Source of the DNA: an uncultured Clostridia bacterium
Lineage (GTDB): Bacteria; Bacillota; Clostridia; Oscillospirales; Oscillospiraceae
Direction: 5' to 3'
Length of the DNA stretch: 14,100 nt
NCBI GenBank assembly: GCA_945613045.1
Contig: CALZAG010000026.1
Coordinates: 1 to 14,100 of the forward strand
In this document: piece by piece, positions 1 through 7,164 of the stretch
Layout: the number at the start of each line of letters is the position of its first letter
Position numbering within the stretch: the first letter of the stretch is position 1
Position numbers and translations under genes: made by a program
The notes under the pieces: model-generated
What the model saw: the letters and a program-made list of their open reading frames with translations, nothing else
Told to the model about the DNA's origin: nothing
Databases searched by the model: none

Positions 1-198
1 CCTGCCCAGATCGTCGTATCCGTATCCGCTGGTGCCCGCAAAGCAGGTATCGGATACCTTGTTATCCTGAAAAGCAGACATGACCTTTATCGTGTTCAGC
101 TCCGCAGTCCGGTCGATCCTTTCAAACTGCGCCTTAATCTCGGCCTCGACTTCTTTTGCAAGAGCATATACCTCGGGTTTTATATCTGAAATTTTCAT
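1..198 (-). CDS. PLP-dependent methionine gamma-lyase / aluminium-resistance family protein (partial, N-terminal 66 residues)
   Basis: The first 66 codons of a gene that runs off the left edge of the window. The N-terminal helix-rich segment followed by KVMSAFQDNKVSD (residues 38-50) and the glycine/tyrosine-rich TSGYGYDDLGR (56-66) matches the start of the family named aluminium resistance or methionine gamma-lyase-like protein (B. subtilis YnbB type), a fold-type I PLP enzyme. The PLP lysine lies outside the window, so activity cannot be judged; the true substrate of this family is poorly established. The ATG at 198 follows the murD stop by one base and has a GGAG ribosome site about 7 nt upstream inside the murD 3' end, so it is very likely co-transcribed and translationally coupled with murD. 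Confidence 0.85.
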   Translation of the reverse strand, partial: MKISDIKPEVYALAKEVEAEIKAQFERIDRTAELNTIKVMSAFQDNKVSDTCFAGTSGYGYDDLGR

Positions 199-199
199 G

Positions 200-1576
200 T
201 TAAAGCTCCATGACTATCTTTTTAAAATGCTTGCCGCGCTCCATAAAGTTTTTAAACTTATCAAACGCCGCGCAGGCGGGAGAAAGAAGCACGATATCCC
301 CGGGCTCGGCTGCGGCCGCCGCCGCATGAACGGCTTCGTCGAAATCGTCAATTATCACGAGCGGGAAATCCTTGGTATAGTAGGCTGAAGCCTTCACGGC
401 CTGAGCTATCTTATCTGCCGTTGCGCCTGTAAGATAAAGCTTTTTTACATGCTGACAAATCTCATCGCCTAAGCTGTCGAAGGGAATGTGCTTATCATAT
501 CCGCCGGCGATGAGAATGGGTTTTACCTTAAGCGCATGAAGTCCGGCAGCGGTGCGGCTGGGGCTGGTGCCGATGGAATCATTAATGTATACAACTCCGC
601 CCAGCTCTCTTACGCGCTCAAGACGGTGCTCAACTCCGTCAAAGCTCTTTGCAACTTTAATGCAGACACTGTCATCCACAAGGCCGTCGGTCGCTGCAAA
701 GGCAGCCATATAGTTTTCAAGGTTATGAAGCCCGGGAAGCCTGATATCATCGGCGGCCATGAGCCTTGCAGGAACTCCGCTTTTTACTCTGTATATTATG
801 CCGTCCTCAGCATAAACACCGTTTTCGGGCTTTGACACTCTGCTGAAGAAGCTGACAGAGGATTTTGTCTTTCCGGCGTAGTATTCGGAGTATTCATTTT
901 CATGGTTGAGTATCAGCTTATTCTCCGGTCCCTGATTGAGGAAAATATAGCTCTTTGCGTCAATATAGTCCTGATAATCCTTATGACGGTCAAGGTGATT
1001 GGGCGAAATGTTGGTGATAACGGCAACGTCAGGTCTGCATTTCATGCTGTGAAGCTGAAATGAGCTGAGCTCAAGAACTGCAAAATCCGAGACGTTCATT
1101 TTATCAACATCACACAGTAAAGGCCTGCCTATATTGCCGCCCAAATGCACCGTAAAGCCCTGCGCCTTCAAAAGCTCCGAAATAATTGTGGTAGTAGTAG
1201 TTTTACCGTCGCTTCCCGTAACGGCTATTATCCTGCACGGGCATAGTCTGAAGAAAACCTCCATTTCGGAGGTGACCTCAGCTCCTTTGGCGGCCGCAGA
1301 CGTAAGGTGCTCATCAAAGGGCATGAGCCCCGGCGTTCTGAAAATGATATCAAAATTCAGCTCATCGAGGTATTTATCTCCAAGGCAGAGCTTTGCGCCC
1401 ATGTTGGACAGCCGCTCATAATCCGCGCCGAGAGCTTCGGCGTCTCTTTTGTCGCAGGCGGTGACATCGCATCCGCGCTCCAGCAGCTTTTCAATAAGCG
1501 GAGTGTTGCTGACACCTATGCCAATAACTCCGATGCGCTTATCTTTAATGCCGTCAATATATTCCGAAAAAGTCAT
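200..1576 (-). CDS. murD: UDP-N-acetylmuramoyl-L-alanine--D-glutamate ligase
   Basis: Cytoplasmic Mur ligase that adds D-glutamate to UDP-MurNAc-L-Ala, using ATP, in peptidoglycan precursor synthesis. The 458-residue product has the three-domain Mur layout: an N-terminal nucleotide-sugar binding fold with RIGVIGIGVSN (14-24), a central ATPase with the P-loop GSDGKTTTT (121-129), ELSSFQL (169-175) and NISPNHLDRH (189-198), a lysine at 208 at the position of the carbamoylated lysine of the family, and a C-terminal domain with HRLERV and YINDSIGTSP. The frame stays open 16 codons further upstream, but the ATG at 1576 has GGAGG at 1589-1585 with 8 nt spacing and starts the conserved region, and the extra codons would overlap the predicted promoter at 1601-1629. 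It heads a unit with the downstream PLP gene. Length is close to the usual 440-460. Confidence 0.97.
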   Translation of the reverse strand: MTFSEYIDGIKDKRIGVIGIGVSNTPLIEKLLERGCDVTACDKRDAEALGADYERLSNMGAKLCLGDKYLDELNFDIIFRTPGLMPFDEHLTSAAAKGAEVTSEMEVFFRLCPCRIIAVTGSDGKTTTTTIISELLKAQGFTVHLGGNIGRPLLCDVDKMNVSDFAVLELSSFQLHSMKCRPDVAVITNISPNHLDRHKDYQDYIDAKSYIFLNQGPENKLILNHENEYSEYYAGKTKSSVSFFSRVSKPENGVYAEDGIIYRVKSGVPARLMAADDIRLPGLHNLENYMAAFAATDGLVDDSVCIKVAKSFDGVEHRLERVRELGGVVYINDSIGTSPSRTAAGLHALKVKPILIAGGYDKHIPFDSLGDEICQHVKKLYLTGATADKIAQAVKASAYYTKDFPLVIIDDFDEAVHAAAAAAEPGDIVLLSPACAAFDKFKNFMERGKHFKKIVMEL

Positions 1577-1600
1577 AACGCAGACCTCCAAATCTTTATT

Positions 1601-1629
1601 ATTATAAAGCCAAACCGGTTCCAATACAA
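1601..1629 (-). promoter_or_regulatory. Predicted sigma-70/SigA promoter of murD
   Basis: On the minus strand TTGTAT (1629-1624) and a perfect TATAAT (1606-1601) are separated by exactly 17 nt. The expected transcription start near 1594 leaves a leader of roughly 18 nt containing the murD GGAGG. Its -35 box lies only 10 bp from the -35 box of the divergent rnpB promoter. The start point is inferred, not measured. Confidence 0.75.
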
Positions 1630-1639
1630 GTTTTTTCTA

Positions 1640-1668
1640 TTGACTTAATACGCTTAAATGGGTAAAAT
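1640..1668 (+). promoter_or_regulatory. Predicted sigma-70/SigA promoter of rnpB
   Basis: TTGACT (1640-1645) and TAAAAT (1663-1668) are separated by exactly 17 nt. The expected start, about 7 nt after the -10 box, falls at 1675-1676, which is where the P1 helix of the RNase P RNA begins. This agreement between promoter and RNA end supports both calls. Confidence 0.8.
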
Positions 1669-1675
1669 ATCGTGT

Positions 1676-2013
1676 TGAGTGGGCCGAACGACCGCGGGCA
1701 CATTCCGAAAGGAAGTGCGTGAGGAAAGTCCGGGCTCCATAGGGCAAGGATAACGGGTAACGCCCGCCAGGGGTGACCCTCGGACAAGTGCAACAGAAAT
1801 ATACCGCCGAGCAATCGGTAAGGGTGGAAAAGTGAGGTAAGAGCTCACTCGTCGCATGGAGACATGTTGATGCTGTAAACTCTATCCGGAGCAACACCGT
1901 GGGAGGACAAGAGATCTGCCCGATCGTCCTCAGGAGGTGGCTTGAGCCTGCCGGTAACGGCAGGATTAGATAGATGGTCGTTTAAGACAGAACCCGGCTT
2001 ACAGACTCACTCA
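1676..2013 (+). ncRNA. rnpB: RNase P RNA, bacterial type A
   Basis: Catalytic RNA subunit of ribonuclease P, which trims the 5' leader of pre-tRNAs. The diagnostic conserved segments appear in order: GAGGAAAGTCCGGGCTCC at 1721-1738, CAACAGAAATATACCGCC at 1791-1808, GGTAAGGGTGGAAA (1817-1830), GAGGTAAGAGCTCAC (1834-1848), GGAGCAACACCGTGGG (1888-1903), GGAGGTGGCTTGAGCC near 1932-1947 (the tRNA 3'-CCA contact region), and AGACAGAACCCGGCTTACAG at 1985-2004. The first and last segments form the P4 core. The ends pair as P1: UGAGUGGG (1676-1683) with CUCACUCA (2006-2013), 8 bp including one G-U. A hairpin with a GAAA loop (1698-1718) fits P3. The order and spacing resemble the E. coli type A RNA rather than the B. 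subtilis type B. It is the only plus-strand gene here. Ends are inferred from P1 and the promoter and may be off by a few bases. Confidence 0.97.
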
Positions 2014-2015
2014 TC

Positions 2016-2045
2016 AAAAATACCGGCTTTGAGCCGGTATTTTTT
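2016..2045. terminator. Bidirectional intrinsic terminator between rnpB and pepD
   Basis: An inverted repeat with the core TACCGGC (2021-2027) and GCCGGTA (2033-2039), a 5-nt TTTGA loop, and flanking A and T runs that extend the pairing to about 12 bp. Read on the plus strand it begins 3 nt after the rnpB P1 helix and ends in a T run. Read on the minus strand it lies just beyond the pepD stop at 2050 and also ends in a T run. It can end both convergent transcripts. Confidence 0.92.
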
Positions 2046-2049
2046 ACTT

Positions 2050-3495
2050 TTATAGATTTTTCAGCAGGTCAAGGAGCAGAGCATATGTCCGCTCGGCGGA
2101 GGCAACGCTAAGCTTCTCATTTACGGTGTGGATATCCAAAATATCCGGCCCGAAGGATATGCAGTCAAGCTCCGGTATCTTCGCAGAGAAAAGCCCGCAT
2201 TCAAGTCCTGCGTGTATGACCTCGATCTTCGGCGGCTTACCGAACAGCTTAGTATAGCTTTCAACAGCCTTATCGCGCAGAGGCGAGTCGGTTCTATATT
2301 CCCACGCGGGATATGCTCCGCCGGCGGACGCTTTGCCTCCGAAGGTAACTATAGTATCGGAAATACGCTTTCTTAGCTCGTCAAGCTCTGACATATCGGA
2401 GCTTCTCAGGCAGAAGGTAAGCTTTACGGAACTGACATCTGATCTGACTATGCCGAGATTTGTCGAGGTCTGAACGAGCCCCGGGATATACGGGTTCATG
2501 GTAATAACGCCGTTGGGCAGATTATATATTGCGCTGATGAACCTTTCGCTTGCGGCGAAATCGCATGAATCGATCTCCCCTACCCCTAAATTCTCGACGT
2601 CAAGCTTTACATCAGGTTCGTTTTTTGAGATATCACAAATAACCGTGTCTTTAAAGTCTGAAAGATACTCTGAAACTGCGATGAAGTTCTCGGGCGCGAA
2701 CGCTATGACGGCGCTTGAGGCATTGGCGATGGCATTATCCTTCTCGCCGCCGTTCAAAGCCGCGAGGCTCACTGGCGCGAGCTTCTGAAGGCCATGGAGC
2801 AGCTGCGCCATCAAAGCATTTGCATTTATCCTGTTACGATGTATCTCACTGCCTGAATGTCCGCCGATAAGGCCGTTCAGCGTAAGCCGCAAACTGTGCA
2901 GAGTTCGAACACTGTAGTTCACCGGAAATTCCCCGAATACACGCATTCCTCCTGCACAGCCGGCGGTTATAACGCCTTCAGCTTCGGAATCTATATTGAG
3001 CATCCTTCGGCCTGATAAGACAGAGGTATCAATGAATTCCGCGCCGTCCATCCCTGTCTCCTCGTTTATGGTGAAAACGGCTTCGATTGGCGGATGCGGG
3101 ATATCATCAGAATCCAGAACGGCCATCGCCATGGCGATTGCAATGCCGTCGTCGGCGCCGAGGCTCGTTCCGTCAGCCCAGAGGTATTCCCCGTCGGTTC
3201 TAAGACGCGGTCCTTCGAGGCCGAGATCGATATCGCTGTCAGATGTCTTGACCGTGACCATATCCATATGCCCTTGTATAATTACAGGCTCATGATTTTC
3301 ATAGCCTGCCGAGGCCGGCTTGAAGATGATGACATTGCCCAAAGCGTCCTGAATATGGCGCAGTCCTCTCCGGCGGGCAAATTCGCAGCAAAGTTTGCTT
3401 ATCCGGTCCGTATTGCCCGAGCCGTGAGGTACGGAGGAAATATGCTCAAAGAATTTAAAAACCTTCCCGGGTTTAAGTTTTTCTATTGACGGCAT
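2050..3495 (-). CDS. pepD: Aminoacyl-histidine dipeptidase (Xaa-His dipeptidase, M20 family)
   Basis: Cytoplasmic zinc dipeptidase of the M20 family, PepD/carnosinase-like type, cleaving Xaa-His and other dipeptides. The 481-residue product matches the length of E. coli PepD (485). Visible metal and active-site motifs are GHMDMV (H76, D78), GTSLGADDG (109-117, with D115), NEETGMDGA (144-152, with E145/E146), NIDSEAEG (D169), GGHSGSEIH in the dimerisation/lid domain, HAGLECGLF (from 428), and DIHTVNE (H456) near the C-terminus. The frame runs open 31 codons upstream into the preceding gene, but the ATG at 3495 begins the family-like sequence and is preceded by GGGAG about 11 nt away. It lies 8 nt after the ArsC-like gene and is the last gene of the rpe unit, ending at the bidirectional terminator. 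Confidence 0.95.
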   Translation of the reverse strand: MPSIEKLKPGKVFKFFEHISSVPHGSGNTDRISKLCCEFARRRGLRHIQDALGNVIIFKPASAGYENHEPVIIQGHMDMVTVKTSDSDIDLGLEGPRLRTDGEYLWADGTSLGADDGIAIAMAMAVLDSDDIPHPPIEAVFTINEETGMDGAEFIDTSVLSGRRMLNIDSEAEGVITAGCAGGMRVFGEFPVNYSVRTLHSLRLTLNGLIGGHSGSEIHRNRINANALMAQLLHGLQKLAPVSLAALNGGEKDNAIANASSAVIAFAPENFIAVSEYLSDFKDTVICDISKNEPDVKLDVENLGVGEIDSCDFAASERFISAIYNLPNGVITMNPYIPGLVQTSTNLGIVRSDVSSVKLTFCLRSSDMSELDELRKRISDTIVTFGGKASAGGAYPAWEYRTDSPLRDKAVESYTKLFGKPPKIEVIHAGLECGLFSAKIPELDCISFGPDILDIHTVNEKLSVASAERTYALLLDLLKNL

Positions 3496-3503
3496 TTTAT
3501 ATT

Positions 3504-3836
3504 TCACTCCCAATTTGACCACACTTCTGGCTGATAGCCAACGGTAGCCTGCCTGCCGTTGCGGACTATCGGCGTTTTTATAAGCCACGGGCAGTCGAAC
3601 AGCTTTTCAAGCTTTGCGTCGTTTGAAGCGAGATACTGTATGAGCGGGTAATCAACGTCTGCTGTATTAATCATTGCGTCAAGACCGACCGCGTTTTTAA
3701 CAGAGTTGAGCTCTCCCCTGCTCATACCGAACTTCATAATATCCACAAACTGATACTTTATCCGGCGCTCCTTGAAATAGCGCTCCGCTTTTTTTGTGTC
3801 AAAGCATTTGCTTTTGCCGAAGATCTGAATGTTCAC
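3504..3836 (-). CDS. ArsC/Spx-family thioredoxin-fold protein (arsenate reductase-like)
   Basis: A 110-residue protein of the ArsC/Spx/YffB superfamily, the usual length for the group. The N-terminus IQIFGKSKCFDTKKAERYF places a single redox cysteine at C11 after the first beta strand; there is no CxxC as in Spx. The second diagnostic segment is KTPIVRNG (87-94), with the cis-proline loop TPI. The arginine expected just before that proline in plasmid ArsC enzymes is a threonine here, so arsenate reduction should not be assumed. C82 is the only other cysteine. The start is GTG at 3836, overlapping the TGA stop of the upstream dipeptidase by 4 nt (GTGA), with GGAG about 8 nt upstream. No ars operon genes are nearby. 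The real substrate is unknown. Confidence 0.85.
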   Translation of the reverse strand: MNIQIFGKSKCFDTKKAERYFKERRIKYQFVDIMKFGMSRGELNSVKNAVGLDAMINTADVDYPLIQYLASNDAKLEKLFDCPWLIKTPIVRNGRQATVGYQPEVWSNWE

Positions 3837-4741
3837 AGTACTCTCTCCATTATGTTCATAATGTTGTTTATAAAAACATCCCTGACGAGGCTTTCAGGAT
3901 AGTTGTGCCTAAGCAGCACCTCATATATCTTGCCAAGGTCTTCGACACCGTGTATACCTTTGGGCATTTCATCAATACCGTCAAGATCGCAGCCTAAAAA
4001 CACGGCTTTCTCTCCGCCCAGAGCCATAAAATGCTCAATATGTGCAAAAACTGCGTCAATATCACGGCCAAGGCCGAGAAACTCGGGATAAAGGTTTATA
4101 CCCGCGCCCCCGCCCTGATTTTTCAAGGCAATAAACTGCTCATCGCTGAGGTTTCTCGGTACAGGGCATAAAGCTCTTGTATTTGAGTGACCGGCGATGA
4201 CTGGCTTCCGGCTTATTTCAAGAACCTCCCAAAATCCCTGCTGCGATATATGCGACGTATCGAGCAGAACACCAAGTTCCTGCGCTTTTTTGACAAAGCA
4301 TCTGCCCTTCTCACTCAGTCCCGCGCCGCTGCCCATGACCGAGCCGCACAGCCCGTTATCAAAATTCCATGTGATATGTACTACCCGCACCCCGAGAGCG
4401 TAGGCCATTTCAATATCGTCTATCTGCTCGGCACCCTCAACAGACAGCAGCGCTGCGATCTTTCCGTCGGCCATAGCGGATACGATATCATGTGAATTCA
4501 GACATAGCTTAACTATGTCTGAATTCATTTCAATCTGTTCTTTAAAATAGCGGATGACCGCCGCCGCTTTTCCCTGCGGATCCTCAAGAGTCTCAGTGCA
4601 AACGGCAAATACTTGCGCTGCGGGAGAGAACTTTTTCAATCTCATCAGATCCAAATGCAGCGAATTTTCCCTGAGGCTTCGGCCTGTTAGCCACACCCTT
4701 ACGGCGGTATCGCAATGGCAGTCAAAAAGCGGGATGCTCAT
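3833..4741 (-). CDS. Membrane dipeptidase family protein (peptidase M19, renal dipeptidase-like)
   Basis: Zinc metallopeptidase of the M19 family with an amidohydrolase-type barrel, 302 residues. The expected ligands appear in order: DCHCD (H9, D11), LSVEGAE (E102), DTSHIS (H164), AGHSNTRALCPVPRNLSD (H185, R196) and LGCDLDG (D254). The spacings H164-H185, H185-R196 and R196-D254 equal those of human renal dipeptidase (H198-H219, H219-R230, R230-D288). No signal peptide or lipobox is present, so the protein should be cytoplasmic despite the family name. Likely substrates are dipeptides, possibly including D-residue dipeptides; the sequence does not settle this. The ATG at 4741 overlaps the stop of the RNase J gene by 4 nt (ATGA), and its own stop overlaps the next start, suggesting coupled translation. 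Confidence 0.93.
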   Translation of the reverse strand: MSIPLFDCHCDTAVRVWLTGRSLRENSLHLDLMRLKKFSPAAQVFAVCTETLEDPQGKAAAVIRYFKEQIEMNSDIVKLCLNSHDIVSAMADGKIAALLSVEGAEQIDDIEMAYALGVRVVHITWNFDNGLCGSVMGSGAGLSEKGRCFVKKAQELGVLLDTSHISQQGFWEVLEISRKPVIAGHSNTRALCPVPRNLSDEQFIALKNQGGGAGINLYPEFLGLGRDIDAVFAHIEHFMALGGEKAVFLGCDLDGIDEMPKGIHGVEDLGKIYEVLLRHNYPESLVRDVFINNIMNIMERVL

Positions 4742-6396
4742 ACTTCAGAGATCAGCGGCAGTATCATGGGGCTGCGCTTTGTCGTCTTATAGAGATATCC
4801 GGATACGTTGCTCTTTATCCTGCTCTTTATTGCCGACCAATCCTTAACGCCGCTTTCCTCGCAGGCTTCGACGCTTTCCCTTGTGACCCGCTTGAGTTCC
4901 TCTATTATCGCTTCGGCTTCCTTGACGTATACGAAGCCGCGGGTCAGTATCTCGGGATCTGACAGCATACTGTTGTCCCAGGATGACAGGGTAACGACTA
5001 TGACGACCATGCCGTCCTCGGCAAGCCTGTGCCGGTCGCGCATGACAACGCTGCCGACGTCTCCGACGCCCATACCGTCGACCATGACCGCGCCTGACTG
5101 AACGGCGCCGTTGACCTTTATGCTTTTCTTAGACAGCTCAATGACCTTGCCGTTTTCTGCGATGACGATATTCTTCGGCTCTATCCCCATGAGCTTTCCG
5201 AGCTCAGCATGCTTTACCAGCATACGGTATTCGCCGTGAACGGGAATAAAATACTTTGGCTTTACAAGAGCGAGCATCATTTTTTGCTCCTCCTGTGACG
5301 CATGGCCTGATACGTGAAGCTCGGTATTGCGGTCATAAATGACCTCTGCGCCCTTATGGAACAGCTCATCAATGACCTTGCTAATCATATTTTCGTTGCC
5401 GGGAATTGCCGAAGCCGAGATTATGACTCTGTCGCCCGCCTGAATATTGATCTGACGGTGCTCGGAGAATGCCATGCGGTAAAGCGCCGACATGGTTTCA
5501 CCCTGGCTGCCGGTGGAAATGATGACCACCTTTTCCTTCGGCAGCTTATTTATTTGGTTAATGTCCACTATCACGTTTTCAGGGACATTTAGATAGCCGA
5601 GCACGGTTGCTACGCGAAGGATATTCTCCATGCTTCTGCCGGTTATGCCGACCTTGCGTTTATACTTTGCTGCAACGTCTATGATCTGCTGAAGCCTGTG
5701 GACGTTGGAGGCAAAGGTAGTAATGATTATCCTTTGATCGCAGTTTTTAAACAGCATATCAAAGGTCTCGCCCACCTTGTGCTCGGAGGCGGAGTGACCC
5801 GGCTTTTCAACATTGGTAGAATCGCTCAGAAGCGCCAGAACGCCCTCGTTGCCGAGCTGGCCGAGGCGGGGCAGATCGATCATATTGCCCTGAACGGGTG
5901 TGACATCTATCTTAAAGTCACCTGTGTGGACGATAGTGCCAAGCGGTGTTTTGATGGCAAGAGCCACTGCGTCAGCGATACTGTGGTTTACATTTATAAA
6001 TTCTATGCTGAAGCAGCCAAGGCGGAATACATCTCCGGCCTTTTTTGTGAAGATCTGAGTATTATAAAGCAGGTCATGCTCCTCAAGCTTTAGTTCTATG
6101 AGCGCGGCCGTAAGAGGAGTAGCGTAGATCGGTACGTCAAGCTCTCTCATCACGTAAGGCACAGCGCCGATATGGTCCTCGTGGCCATGGGTAAAGATAA
6201 TACCCTTGACGCGGTCAGCATTGGATTTCAGATAGGTGATATCCGGAATTACAATGTCGATGCCGTACATTTGCTCGTCCGGGAAACCCAGTCCGCAGTC
6301 AATAACGATTATATCAGTGCCGCATTCTATAGCGGTCATGTTCTTTCCTATCTCGCCGAGTCCTCCCAGAGGAATGATTTTAATTTTAGGTGTCAT
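4738..6396 (-). CDS. rnj: Ribonuclease J
   Basis: Metallo-beta-lactamase/beta-CASP ribonuclease with 5'-3' exonuclease and endonuclease activity, central to mRNA decay and rRNA processing in Bacillota. The 552-residue length fits RNase J (about 555). Visible motifs are THGHEDHIG (69-77, with H70, H72, D74, H75), NVNHSIADA (H138), HTGDFKID (D160), the beta-CASP segments SDSTN (191-195) and STGSQGE (294-300), HVSGHASQEE (361-370, with H365), and PVHGEYRM (H387). The C-terminal domain is present. The ATG at 6396 has an excellent AGGAGG about 6 nt upstream. It is separated from recR by 146 nt, while its stop overlaps the next gene, so it may have its own promoter. A second RNase J gene elsewhere cannot be excluded, hence no A/B suffix. 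Confidence 0.97.
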   Translation of the reverse strand: MTPKIKIIPLGGLGEIGKNMTAIECGTDIIVIDCGLGFPDEQMYGIDIVIPDITYLKSNADRVKGIIFTHGHEDHIGAVPYVMRELDVPIYATPLTAALIELKLEEHDLLYNTQIFTKKAGDVFRLGCFSIEFINVNHSIADAVALAIKTPLGTIVHTGDFKIDVTPVQGNMIDLPRLGQLGNEGVLALLSDSTNVEKPGHSASEHKVGETFDMLFKNCDQRIIITTFASNVHRLQQIIDVAAKYKRKVGITGRSMENILRVATVLGYLNVPENVIVDINQINKLPKEKVVIISTGSQGETMSALYRMAFSEHRQINIQAGDRVIISASAIPGNENMISKVIDELFHKGAEVIYDRNTELHVSGHASQEEQKMMLALVKPKYFIPVHGEYRMLVKHAELGKLMGIEPKNIVIAENGKVIELSKKSIKVNGAVQSGAVMVDGMGVGDVGSVVMRDRHRLAEDGMVVIVVTLSSWDNSMLSDPEILTRGFVYVKEAEAIIEELKRVTRESVEACEESGVKDWSAIKSRIKSNVSGYLYKTTKRSPMILPLISEV

Positions 6397-6542
6397 ATAT
6401 TACCTCCTGAATGAGTTTTGATTTCCGAAAATGAAAGTAAAGGGGCTCCTCGTTGTATCTGTCCTGTTTCACAGAATACAGCGAAGCCATCCCCCCGGTA
6501 TTCGGTATGTAATGTGTCTGTAAAGGGATTATATCCCGTTTG
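6397..6542 (-). other. recR-rnj spacer with possible internal promoter
   Basis: This 146-nt gap is much longer than the other gaps in the unit. Reading the minus strand, a perfect TATAAT occurs at 6533-6528, just after the recR stop, but the hexamer 17 nt upstream (GAATTG) is a poor -35 and there is no extended -10 TG. The same bases form a small hairpin GGGAT-ATA-ATCCC followed by TTTA, too weak to call a terminator. A 34-codon frame (6490-6386) overlaps the rnj start but lacks a properly spaced ribosome site. Confidence 0.35.
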
Positions 6543-7148
6543 CTACATTTCAATTCTGCCCTCAAGGGCGCGAAGAAGCGTTGCATCATCGGCAAACTCG
6601 AGATTCGACCCAACGGGTATGCCGTATGCAAGTCTGGTAACCTTTACGTTAAAGGGTTTTAAGAGACGTGAAATGTACATAGCTGTTGCCTCGCCCTCGG
6701 TATCGGGGTTAGTCGCCATGATTATTTCGCTGATTTCGCTGTCGTCTGCGGCTACACGCTTTAAAAGCTCGCTGATTTTAATATCGTCCGGCCCGACATG
6801 ACTGATGGGAGAAAGAACTCCGTGCAGCACATGGTATACGCCATTATATTCATGGCTGCGCTCGATAGATAAAACGTCCCGCGGCTCGGAAACGACGCAG
6901 ACAGTGCTTTTATCACGTTTATTGCTGCCGCAGACAGAGCATACTTCTCCCTCGGTCAGATTCTGGCACACCTTACAGCAGCTGACGCTCTTTCGAGCAT
7001 CAAAAATTGCGTTGGCAAAGCTTTCGGCCTCACCCTCGGGCAGGGAGAGAACATGGAAAGCAAGTCTCTGGGCGCTCTTTTTTCCGACGCCGGGCAGAGA
7101 AGCAAATTTATCTATAAGGTTTTCAAGGGAAGCAGGGAAAAACGGCAT
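6543..7148 (-). CDS. recR: Recombination mediator protein RecR
   Basis: DNA repair protein that works with RecF/RecO to load RecA on gapped DNA. The 201 residues (family usual about 198-200) show the helix-hairpin-helix LPGVGKKSAQRLAFH (18-32), a four-cysteine zinc motif with C58, C61, C70 and C73, a Toprim domain from about residue 81 (VVSEPRDVLSIE) with ATNPDTEGEAT in its middle, and the C-terminal LAYGIPVGSNLEFADDATL signature. The frame can be read five codons further to a TTG at 7163, but the ATG at 7148 is preferred because GGAG lies 9 nt before it and the conserved N-terminus MPFFPASLENLI starts there. It follows rpe by 16 nt. In many Bacillota recR sits next to dnaX and a YbaB-type gene; here it is between rpe and RNase J. 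Confidence 0.97.
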   Translation of the reverse strand: MPFFPASLENLIDKFASLPGVGKKSAQRLAFHVLSLPEGEAESFANAIFDARKSVSCCKVCQNLTEGEVCSVCGSNKRDKSTVCVVSEPRDVLSIERSHEYNGVYHVLHGVLSPISHVGPDDIKISELLKRVAADDSEISEIIMATNPDTEGEATAMYISRLLKPFNVKVTRLAYGIPVGSNLEFADDATLLRALEGRIEM

Positions 7149-7164
7149 ATACTTTTTCTCCAAA

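Noticed and set aside
1577..1624. Longer version of murD starting at 1624
   Set aside because: The added codons would overlap the predicted -10 and -35 boxes, and the ATG at 1576 has a well-spaced GGAGG.
1602..1897. Several minus-strand frames of 67-86 codons within 1602-1897
   Set aside because: They are antisense to the RNase P RNA, whose conserved segments fully explain the sequence.
3496..3588. Longer version of pepD starting at 3588
   Set aside because: The extra 31 codons lie inside the ArsC-like gene and do not look like the M20 family; the ATG at 3495 fits the length and N-terminus of PepD.
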